The notes under the pieces are model-generated. The model had not been told where the DNA came from. It did no database searches and worked only from the letters and a program-made list of their open reading frames with translations. DNA of 21,145 bases, taken from NCBI GenBank assembly GCA_035528995.1, contig DATKXO010000327.1:1-21145 (forward strand). The letters run 5' to 3'. Below are positions 1 to 5,687 of this stretch, one piece after another; the first letter of the stretch is position 1; each line of letters opens with the position of its first letter. Source of the stretch: DATKXO01 sp035528995. GTDB taxonomy: Bacteria; Planctomycetota; Phycisphaerae; UBA1845. Both the position numbers and the translations under genes were made by a program.

Positions 1-376
1 CCTCGTCCCGGAGGGGAATGAAGGAAGGAGGGGGGAGTTTGAGGGGGGAACCTGGGAACTCCGGTTCCCCCCTCAAGGCACCCCCGAAACCGTCACTATA
101 CCAGAACGCCCGACTGTCTCACTTGCTCTGAAACGCTACAGAGATCGCACACGTATTCATTGCGGTTCTTGGTGTGTGCATATGGCTTGGTGCTTCCCCG
201 ACTCGGGGTGATACGGCGTACTTGGTGGGGCTGGGTGGCTTACCTGGAGGGATCCACCACCGGGCAACTCGAGTCGATGGGTAGAGAGAGACGCTTACGG
301 GCGGACTCTGTTTTCTTTTGGAGGCGCATCGGGGGCCAGGGGCGCCTGCCAGGATGCTGCTTGAGGAGGAACGCGA
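1..376. other. Non-coding leader before the HAF-repeat gene
   Basis: No credible gene is visible here. Open frames in the stretch are low-complexity readings that run into, or lie opposite, the HAF-repeat gene. The left end is very G-rich and carries a perfect hairpin (listed separately). From about 77 to 362 the sequence is ordinary GC-rich DNA. I could not find a convincing sigma-70 promoter: the best pairing is TTGGTG near 187 with GATACG 17 bases later, and it is weak. A purine-rich ribosome binding site (GAGGAGG, about 363-369) sits just before the ATG at 377. Confidence 0.6.
39..76. terminator. Perfect 14-bp hairpin, possible terminator
   Basis: TTGAGGGGGGAACC (39-52) is followed by a 10-base loop and its exact reverse complement (63-76). 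The stem is long and GC-rich. Neither side has a run of T, so it is not a classical intrinsic terminator. It could stop transcription coming from outside the window, or be a REP-like palindrome of a mobile repeat family. Confidence 0.5.
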
Positions 377-1447
377 ATGTACACAAGAGAGACAGTTCGA
401 CGCGGTGCCTTGCTGTGCGCCACTCTTCTGGCGTTCGGCCCGTGTGTCACCGCCGTGCATGGCTACTCCATCATCGACCTGGGCACTTTGGGTGGCACGA
501 CCAGCAGCGCCCGAGGCGTGAACGACTCCGGACAGGTGGTGGGGGAATCGGCAATCGCAGGCGACTCGACCGGCCACGCATTCCTGTACAGCGGCGGCGT
601 GATGACTGACCTGGGCACGCTGGGTGGGACCAGCAGCTTCGCCTACAGCATAAACGACTCTGGACAGGTGGTGGGGAAATCGGCTAATCACGCCTTCTTG
701 TACAGCGGTGGCGTGATGACTGAGCTGGGTACGCTGGGTGGGACGTCCGGCTGCGCCTACGGTATCAACGACTCGGGACAGGTGGTGGGACACTCCTATA
801 TCGCAGGCAACTCGGCCAGTCACGCGTTCCTGTACAGCGGCGGCGCGATGGGTGACCTGGGCACGCTGGGCGGGCTGAACAGCTATGCCTCCAGCATCAA
901 CAGCTCTGGACAGGTAGCGGGATGGTCCCACATGGCCGGTGACACGTCCGTTCACGCCTTCTTGTACAGCGGCGGCGTGATGACTGACTTGGGCACACTG
1001 GGTGGGCTGAACAGCTGGGCGCTTGGCATCAACAGCTTCGGCGAGGTGGTGGGCAACTTCTCCTTAAGTATCCGCGACTCGGTCAGGCACGCTTTCTTGT
1101 ACAGCGGTGGCGTGACGACTGACCTGGGCACGCTGGGTGGGACCCACAGCTTCGCCTACAGCATAAACGACTCTGGACAGGTGGTGGGAAACTCCTACAT
1201 CGCTGGCGGCTCGCACAGTCACGCCTTCTTGTACAGCGGTGGCGTGATGACTGACCTTAACGATCTGCTACCGCCCGGTTCCGGGTGGACGCTGCAGAGG
1301 GCCTGGGCCATCAATGAAGCCGGCTGGATTGCGGGGCAGGGTTTTGGTCCTTCTGGATCCACACACGGGTTCTTACTGACACCCGAACCGACCACCCTGT
1401 CGCTCCTCGCCCTCGGTGGTCTGGTCGTGACCAGGCGCCGACGGTAG
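377..1447 (+). CDS. Secreted HAF-repeat protein with PEP-CTERM sorting signal
   Basis: The 356-residue product begins with a signal peptide (basic start, hydrophobic stretch about residues 10-22, cleavage near VHG). It then has six repeats of 37-46 residues with the pattern DLGTLGG...(S/G)xNxSGxVVG...HAFLYSGG, the extracellular HAF-repeat family. A degenerate seventh unit follows (AWAINEAGWIAG). The C-terminus is a textbook PEP-CTERM tail: TPEPTT, a hydrophobic helix, then an arginine run. That tail is known to be recognised by exosortase, so the protein is probably exported and anchored or released at the cell surface. The start at 377 is supported by GAGGAGG about 7 bases upstream. It stands alone, convergent with the transposase gene. 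Its ligand or role is unknown; HAF repeats are thought to form beta-rich extracellular modules. Confidence 0.9.
   Translation: MYTRETVRRGALLCATLLAFGPCVTAVHGYSIIDLGTLGGTTSSARGVNDSGQVVGESAIAGDSTGHAFLYSGGVMTDLGTLGGTSSFAYSINDSGQVVGKSANHAFLYSGGVMTELGTLGGTSGCAYGINDSGQVVGHSYIAGNSASHAFLYSGGAMGDLGTLGGLNSYASSINSSGQVAGWSHMAGDTSVHAFLYSGGVMTDLGTLGGLNSWALGINSFGEVVGNFSLSIRDSVRHAFLYSGGVTTDLGTLGGTHSFAYSINDSGQVVGNSYIAGGSHSHAFLYSGGVMTDLNDLLPPGSGWTLQRAWAINEAGWIAGQGFGPSGSTHGFLLTPEPTTLSLLALGGLVVTRRRR
476..1252 (+). repeat. Six tandem HAF-repeat coding units
   Basis: Six in-frame units lie in the secreted protein, each starting with Asp/Glu-Leu-Gly-Thr-Leu-Gly-Gly. Unit 2 is the shortest because it lacks the residues between the VVG and HAFLYSGG motifs. 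A 42-bp stretch is identical between unit 2 (634-675) and unit 6 (1147-1188), which points to recent duplication or gene conversion. Confidence 0.85.
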
Positions 1448-1494
1448 CCGAGCCGACAACCGAAACCTATCACGGGTCGTTGAGCCGCCGAGGT

Positions 1495-1524
1495 GGGGGG
1501 TAAGGGGGGTCAGGGAAACAGGGG
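1495..1524 (+). repeat. Four-tract G-quadruplex motif beside the transposase
   Basis: Runs of 6, 6, 3 and 4 G are separated by TAA, TCA and AAACA, which fits the classical G-quadruplex pattern with short loops. The motif lies between the converging ends of the HAF gene and the RAYT gene. A related G-rich sequence lies on the other strand at 2270-2287, so the pair may mark the ends of the transposase unit. Confidence 0.5.
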
Positions 1525-1530
1525 TCGAGC

Positions 1531-2250
1531 TTACTTCTTCCTGCCATAGCGGCCTCGCTTCGAGCGCCAGGGTGGGCGGAGGCTCGATTCCAGCTTCAGG
1601 CGGGCGGCCGTCCGCCGTTGCCAGTGCGCGTCGCCGTAGGGGGCGCCGCGAGCTACGCTGCGCCGCAACGCCTCCAGCTCGCCCTCTGTCTCCGCCCGGT
1701 TCACAAACGCCCTCCAGTTCCGCGGCGGCTCCACCGGCCAGTCCCGCAGCGCCACCAGCCAGCGCGATTCTACACCTCTTCGCCGGCGACGGGCTAGGCT
1801 CGACCACGCCCAGTCCTCCGCCCGCCCGACCAGGTTGGCCCGCAGCGCGTTGCGCTCGACGTAACGGCAAACGACAACGAAGTGCCGATCCTCCTGGATG
1901 GGGAAGCTCTTGAAGCGCCCCTGGTACACCGGACCCGTCCCCCGGCTGCCGCGGTGAGCGTGCCAGCGCCGCATGTGCGTTGTCGTCAGCCATTGCATGT
2001 AGCGCGAGAGCTGTCCGTCACGCGTCGGCCACAGCACCAGATGCCAGTGGTTGGGCATCAGGCAGTAGCTGATGACCCGCATCGGTCCTCGGGCATGGGC
2101 CTCGTCGAGCACCTTCTCGAAGGCGGCGTAGTCGTCGTCCTTTTCGAGCAGCGGCAGCCGCCCGACGCGCCGGTTCAGCACGTGATAGGCGATCCCTCCG
2201 CGGTCGATGCGCAGGCGTCTGGCCTTGATGACACCCTGCAGCAAACCCAT
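1531..2250 (-). CDS. REP-associated tyrosine transposase (RAYT, Y1_Tnp/HUH family)
   Basis: The 239-residue protein has the Y1 transposase fold of IS200/IS605-related enzymes. The HUH-type metal-binding motif is HWH (68-70) within CLMPNHWHLVLWP. The likely catalytic tyrosine is Y130 in CRYVERNALRA, preceded by the family's YQGRFKSFP segment (109-117). RAYTs are known to be single-copy, domesticated relatives of IS200 transposases that act on REP palindromes by single-strand cleavage. The length and the conserved C-terminal ARGAPYGD segment suggest an intact gene. Many relatives begin a few residues before RRLRIDRGG, so the first 10 or so residues may not be translated. It has no partner gene. 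Both flanks carry G-rich sequence in opposite orientation. Confidence 0.92.
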   Translation of the reverse strand: MGLLQGVIKARRLRIDRGGIAYHVLNRRVGRLPLLEKDDDYAAFEKVLDEAHARGPMRVISYCLMPNHWHLVLWPTRDGQLSRYMQWLTTTHMRRWHAHRGSRGTGPVYQGRFKSFPIQEDRHFVVVCRYVERNALRANLVGRAEDWAWSSLARRRRRGVESRWLVALRDWPVEPPRNWRAFVNRAETEGELEALRRSVARGAPYGDAHWQRRTAARLKLESSLRPPWRSKRGRYGRKK

Positions 2251-2269
2251 CCGCCCGTCAAGAAGTCAG

Positions 2270-2287
2270 CCGGACCCCCTTCTCCCC
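2270..2287 (-). repeat. G-rich flank upstream of the transposase
   Basis: Read on the minus strand, this is GGGG-AGAA-GGGGG-TCCGG. It resembles the flank at 1495-1515 (GGGG-TAA-GGGGGG-TCAGGG) in opposite orientation. The pair may be an imperfect terminal inverted repeat of the RAYT unit. The match is short and G-rich, so chance is not excluded. Confidence 0.3.
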
Positions 2288-2390
2288 GTGACGGTGCCGA
2301 TGATGGCGGCGTTCGCGTTTGGGCAGCGTTGGATCGTTCGGTCGGTTGCGACGGCCGGCGTGCGCGGGTAGAGGAGTTGCGGCGGGTGGG

Positions 2391-2419
2391 TTGTCCGTTT
2401 CGGCGGTCGTCCCTACGAT
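2391..2419 (+). promoter_or_regulatory. Candidate sigma-70 promoter for the yjbQ-family gene
   Basis: TTGTCC (2391-2396) and TACGAT (2414-2419) are separated by exactly 17 bases, and each matches four of six consensus positions. The element lies about 50 bases before the ATG at 2472. There is no experimental support. Confidence 0.35.
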
Positions 2420-2471
2420 TCTCAGCGAAGGGGGAGTTCAGGAGCGGGCTGCCTACACGGGGGATCAGGGC

Positions 2472-2876
2472 ATGACTCAGCGGATCAGCATTCGCACGTC
2501 AGGACAGGGGTTGCTTGAGATCACGGAGCAGGTGCGGGCGGTGGTGGGCGAGTCCGGCTGCGAGGACGGGCTGTGTACGGTGCTGGTGCAGCACACGTCG
2601 GCCAGCCTGACGATTCAGGAGAACGCGGACCCGTCGGCGCGGCGCGACCTGGAGGCGTGGCTGAGCCGTCTGGTTCCGGAGAACGATCCGCTGTACACGC
2701 ACACGGCCGAAGGGCCCGACGACATGCCGTCGCATCTGAAGGCGATGCTGACGGCGACGACGCTGTCGATTCCGGTAGTGGATGGTCGGCTGGGTCTGGG
2801 GACGTGGCAGGGGATTTACCTATGGGAGCACCGGCGCGGCGGGTCGGTGCGGCACTGTGTGATCCACATCGGGTGA
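2472..2876 (+). CDS. YjbQ/UPF0047 family protein
   Basis: The 134-residue protein matches the small YjbQ family along its whole length: VQHTSASLTIQENADPS, then HTAEGPDDMPSHLKAMLT, then LGTWQGIYLWEHR, and a final VIHIG strand. The conserved His, Asn, Glu and Asp residues form the family's putative active site. Some members have been annotated as secondary thiamine-phosphate synthases because they rescue thiamine mutants; the physiological reaction is not settled. The start at 2472 is chosen because homology begins at MTQRI. The open frame extends 51 codons upstream, but that part has no family-like sequence. The gene is transcribed towards the nucleotidyltransferase stub, whose residual frame overlaps its 3' end. 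Confidence 0.9.
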   Translation: MTQRISIRTSGQGLLEITEQVRAVVGESGCEDGLCTVLVQHTSASLTIQENADPSARRDLEAWLSRLVPENDPLYTHTAEGPDDMPSHLKAMLTATTLSIPVVDGRLGLGTWQGIYLWEHRRGGSVRHCVIHIG

Positions 2877-2995
2877 CTGGTTCGTGGCACCGTTGCGGGG
2901 AGGGCACGAGAAGGGATAATGGTTCCACCGTCGTAGGGCAACCCGAGGCGCTCGAGCTCAGCGACCAGTCGGCGAAGTAGTTCCGACGGCTCCAT
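2816..2995 (-). pseudogene. Truncated nucleotidyltransferase-like gene stub
   Basis: From the ATG at 2995, the first 21 codons read MEPSELLRRLVAELERLGLPY. This closely resembles the N-terminus of small nucleotidyltransferase-fold proteins, which I recall as common in planctomycetes next to antitoxin-like genes. The family then continues with a G-S core and an acidic nucleotide-transfer motif. Here the sequence instead runs into unrelated residues and stops at codon 60 (TAA, 2816-2818), having entered the 3' end of the yjbQ-family gene on the opposite strand. The catalytic region is absent. The ATG overlaps the preceding antitoxin-like gene by 38 bases, as expected for translational coupling in an intact pair. 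The family assignment rests on a short segment. Confidence 0.5.
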
Positions 2996-3197
2996 GGGAC
3001 AGCCTCCGGGCGGCCTCGGCGTTGAGCTGCTGCTGGTCCCAATCCGGGTGTTGGGCGCTCAGGTGGGACAAGAGCATGCGGCGGGCCGAAGCGAACATGC
3101 GGCTGGCGATCTGGAGACGGGCGGCGCCGGTCTTGCGCCGAAACACGTCGGCCATCTCATCGCTGAGGACCTCAATCTGTCCACGATCCAGACGCAC
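2958..3197 (-). CDS. Small antitoxin-like helical protein
   Basis: About 79 residues with the pattern QIEVLSDEMADVFRRKT, then a helix with ASRMFASARRML, then HPDWDQQQLNAEAARRLSHG. This resembles small proteins annotated as Rv0078B-related antitoxins, and similar sequences often precede a nucleotidyltransferase-fold gene; I recall the family from memory and did not search. The frame is open upstream to 3314, but those 39 codons look non-coding and lie upstream of a plausible promoter. I therefore prefer the GTG at 3197; an internal ATG at DEMADV is another option. Its presumed partner downstream is truncated, so this may be an orphan antitoxin or a decaying module. Confidence 0.6.
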   Translation of the reverse strand: MRLDRGQIEVLSDEMADVFRRKTGAARLQIASRMFASARRMLLSHLSAQHPDWDQQQLNAEAARRLSHGAVGTTSPTGR

Positions 3198-3218
3198 GGG
3201 GATGCTCGCTTTTGGTTC

Positions 3219-3247
3219 AGTATACCCGCCCTGTGCTGCGCTGAGAA
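3219..3247 (-). promoter_or_regulatory. Candidate promoter for the antitoxin-like gene
   Basis: On the minus strand, TTCTCA (3247-3242) and TATACT (3224-3219) are 17 bases apart. The -10 box matches five of six consensus positions and the -35 box four. It lies 22 bases before the preferred GTG start at 3197, which argues against translation from the upstream ATG at 3314. Confidence 0.4.
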
Positions 3248-3433
3248 TCCTGCTGGCGAGGAGTCGGGAAGGACAAGGGAATCTGAGTCCGCCGGTGTCG
3301 GGCGTCCGGTACATTCCTGACGTACTCGCAGTCTGGTGCCGCCCCGCGGCGACAGGCTGGCGGGGGTGCGGGGTGGGGGCTAGGATGGGTGGGGCGGTCG
3401 CGCATCGCCGGCACCGTGTCCAAGCGAGCAGTT

Positions 3434-4324
3434 ATGTCCAGCAACTCATCGTTACCCGAAGAGCGCGAGACACCCGTCGAGCAGGGTGAGACGAACAGTG
3501 GAACGGTGTCGGGGGCGCGGGCCGCACTGGGTCTGTTGTTCCCGGGACTGACCGGGCCGGATGGCGCGGGGTCGTCGAGGGCGATTCATTGGCTGGTTCC
3601 GGCGGGGCTGCTGATGGGGCTGGCCTACGCGGCGCTCTATCGGGGGTGTTGGCGTGTGTTCGGCGAAGTTGCCGGAGTACGGCTGCTGCCGGCGGTGGTG
3701 GTCTGGCTGCTGGACGCGGCGCTGCTGGGGCTGCCGATGTTCGTGGGAGCGGCTCGTGTGGGCGACTGCTGGGGCCGGCCGCATCTGCTCGATGACGCCG
3801 CCGACGGGAGGCAGCTTGGTGTCGCCGGTGTGTTCATACTGGTCGTGCTGCTGGTGCTGAAGCTTGCACTGTGGACCGCGCTACCGGAGGGGATCCTGGG
3901 CTGGCCGACAGACTGGCGGCGGCACTTCAACTTTCTGTATCCGCGGCCGGTGTTCAGGCCGCTGATTCTGGCACCGCTGTGGGGTCGGTGGGCGCTGATG
4001 CTGGCCGGCAGCATCGGTCGGACGGCGCCGATGCAGGATCGGCCGATCCTGGGTCGGGCCGGTGGGGCTTCGCCGGTTCGCTTGCTGGGGTGGTTCCTGT
4101 TCAATCTGGTGATGACGGCGGTGTATTGCGGGCGGCATGGTCGCTGGATGATCGGGTGCATCATCGGTCTGGTGGTTCTGGGTGTGACGTTCCTGTTCTC
4201 GGTGGTGGTGGCGCGGCGGTTTCGCGGTCAGACCCGTTCCACTGTGTACGCGGCGGCGGGGCTGGGGGAGATTGTCTTCCTAGTGGCGTACCTGGCGTTC
4301 AGCCAGCGTATCTACCGCTATTGA
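3434..4324 (+). CDS. CobS-like membrane protein with eroded active site
   Basis: The 296-residue protein has about seven hydrophobic segments (near residues 51-69, 84-108, 128-150, 176-194, 216-232, 239-260 and 272-289). Parts follow the pattern of CobS, the membrane enzyme joining adenosylcobinamide-GDP to alpha-ribazole in the last steps of cobalamin synthesis. DGRQLGVAGVF followed by an LVVLLVLKLAL helix (124-147) resembles the CobS D-S-R-x-G-x-x-G-V segment and following helix. The C-terminus RRFRGQTRSTVYAAAGLGE (261-279) sits where CobS has its G-G-x-T-G-D motif. The acidic H-L-D-G-L-A-D motif is absent or reduced to HLLDDAAD (117-124), and TGD reads TRS, so CobS activity is doubtful. 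The ATG at 3434 starts before a hydrophilic 45-residue tail; an upstream in-frame start at 3389 is less likely. No other cobalamin gene is visible. Confidence 0.55.
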   Translation: MSSNSSLPEERETPVEQGETNSGTVSGARAALGLLFPGLTGPDGAGSSRAIHWLVPAGLLMGLAYAALYRGCWRVFGEVAGVRLLPAVVVWLLDAALLGLPMFVGAARVGDCWGRPHLLDDAADGRQLGVAGVFILVVLLVLKLALWTALPEGILGWPTDWRRHFNFLYPRPVFRPLILAPLWGRWALMLAGSIGRTAPMQDRPILGRAGGASPVRLLGWFLFNLVMTAVYCGRHGRWMIGCIIGLVVLGVTFLFSVVVARRFRGQTRSTVYAAAGLGEIVFLVAYLAFSQRIYRY

Positions 4325-4806
4325 AGGCGTTTGGGGTCGGGGTCGTCTTTGCGATCGGGCGGATGTTCTTTGGAGACGCTGGTGGTGTGCACGTCTATGA
4401 AGTCGTCTTTTGGTGGCGTGGACACGGGGGACTCGAAGGTGATCACGGCGTGCTTCTTGAAGTAGGCGACGACGCACCGGCGGAGCAGGTTTCGTATGGG
4501 CGGGATCAGGAGGGCGAAGCCGAAGGCGTCGGTGATGACGCCGGGTGTGATGAGGACGGCCCCGGCGACGAGGATCATCAGGCCGTTGACCAGCTCGTTG
4601 GTGGGCATTCGGCCCTGGGCGAGGTCCTGCTGGATGCGCCGCAGCGTGCGCAGACCCTGATGCCTGGCCAGGGCGGCGCCGATGACACCTGTGGCGATCA
4701 CCAGGCCGAGCGTGGGGCCGAGGTGGATGGCGCGGCCGATCTTGATCAGCAGAGCCAGCTCGAGGACCGGCAGGGCGGTAAACAACAGGATGAGCCAGAG
4801 GAGCAT
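4318..4806 (-). CDS. fxsA: FxsA-family membrane protein
   Basis: The 162-residue product starts with the FxsA pattern: a first helix with ALPVLELALLIKIG, a second segment LGLVIATGVIGAALARHQG, a conserved cytoplasmic stretch (RRIQQDLAQGRMPTNELVNG), and paired hydrophobic segments ending PGVITDAFGFALLIPPIR. A charged, Asp/Lys-rich tail follows. FxsA in E. coli is known to relieve phage T7 exclusion by F plasmids when overproduced; its normal role is not known. A ribosome binding site AAGGTGAT lies just upstream of the ATG at 4806. Its 3' end overlaps the convergent CobS-like gene by 7 bases. Confidence 0.9.
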   Translation of the reverse strand: MLLWLILLFTALPVLELALLIKIGRAIHLGPTLGLVIATGVIGAALARHQGLRTLRRIQQDLAQGRMPTNELVNGLMILVAGAVLITPGVITDAFGFALLIPPIRNLLRRCVVAYFKKHAVITFESPVSTPPKDDFIDVHTTSVSKEHPPDRKDDPDPKRLQ

Positions 4807-4936
4807 GCGATCACCTTATCGCCGCCCTTGGGAGGCGTCCACGTGGGTACCGGGAGGGTTGGTTTGTTTGGTCCAGCGTGAGTTGCCGGAACCTGCGCGG
4901 GGAATGCGGTGTATCAATGCCTGGGGAGCGATTCGA

Positions 4937-4965
4937 TTGACCAGCGGGGTGGCGGGGGGCATGAT
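4937..4965 (+). promoter_or_regulatory. Candidate promoter for the sigma/anti-sigma operon
   Basis: TTGACC (five of six consensus positions) and CATGAT (four of six) are spaced by 17 bases, about 100 bases before the sigma-factor GTG. I see no obvious ECF-type autoregulatory motif (AAC-type -35), so autoregulation cannot be claimed from sequence. Confidence 0.38.
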
Positions 4966-5062
4966 GGCCGGGCGGAGGGGCTGTCATTATCGGGCCGGGC
5001 CGCCCGTGGGTACGGGAACCGGCCGGGGTGTGGGGCGTCCAAGGGGGTAGAGGACCAGCGCT

Positions 5063-5683
5063 GTGCAGGCTGCCGCGAAGGCGACAGGAGCGGATGACGC
5101 GTCGCTGGTTGAGCGGCTGCAGGCGGGCGATACGGGCGCGTTTGCGGAGCTGGTTCGGCGTTATCAGGATCGGTTGTTCAACACGGCCTGGCGGATCTGC
5201 GGGAACGCCGAGGATGCCCGGGACGTCACACAGGACGCATTCATCAAGGCATACGAGTCGATCAGCTCGTTCCGGGGCGCCAGCGGGTTCTACACGTGGG
5301 TTTTTCGGATCGCGGTGAACCTGGCGATCTCGCACCGGCGGAGCATGAAACGGCGCCCAACGCAGTCGCTGGACGCGCCGGCGGAGCCGCACCTGGCGGG
5401 CTCGCAGGCGGCCACGCTGGCGGCACGGGTTCAGGAGAAGGCATCCCACGATCCGGCGAGCAGAGCGATGACCTCAGAGATGCAGGGACACGTGGTCGCG
5501 GCGCTGCAGGAACTCGAGGACGAGTTTCGCACGGTGATCGTGTTGCGGGACATTGAGGGGTTCGATTACCAGCAGATTGCCGATGTCCTGGGTATTGCCC
5601 CGGGGACGGTGAAGTCACGGCTTCACCGCGGTCGGCTGGCCCTTCGGAGGCTGCTGGAGCCGGTATTGGGAACGGAAGCGTAA
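5063..5683 (+). CDS. ECF-family RNA polymerase sigma factor
   Basis: The 206-residue protein has the two conserved ECF domains. Region 2 (about 27-95) contains RRYQDRLFNTAWRICGNAEDA, then DVTQDAFIKAYESISSFRG and the FYTWVFRIAVNLAISHRR segment. Region 4 (about 143-198) contains DFRTVIVLRD-like sequence, the DYQQIADVLGIAPGTVKSRLHRGR helix-turn-helix and a basic end. There is no region 1.1 or 3. It would direct RNA polymerase to a dedicated regulon under control of the downstream anti-sigma protein. The start is GTG at 5063, preceded by GGGGGTAGAGG at 5043-5053. The gene ends 4 bases before the next one, so the two are cotranscribed. The subgroup is not assigned. Confidence 0.93.
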   Translation: MQAAAKATGADDASLVERLQAGDTGAFAELVRRYQDRLFNTAWRICGNAEDARDVTQDAFIKAYESISSFRGASGFYTWVFRIAVNLAISHRRSMKRRPTQSLDAPAEPHLAGSQAATLAARVQEKASHDPASRAMTSEMQGHVVAALQELEDEFRTVIVLRDIEGFDYQQIADVLGIAPGTVKSRLHRGRLALRRLLEPVLGTEA

Positions 5684-5687
5684 GTCG

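Noticed and set aside
119..955. A 278-codon minus-strand frame opposite the HAF-repeat gene, itself repetitive
   Set aside because: Its repeats simply mirror the HAF units; it lacks a signal peptide or known motif, and the opposite frame has both a signal peptide and a PEP-CTERM tail.
3198..3314. N-terminal extension of the antitoxin-like protein to an ATG at 3314
   Set aside because: These codons overlap a plausible promoter (3219-3247) and lack similarity to the conserved core.
3871..4881. A 336-codon plus-strand frame overlapping the CobS-like and fxsA genes
   Set aside because: Gly/Asp/Val-rich shadow spanning two genes on different strands, with no motif.
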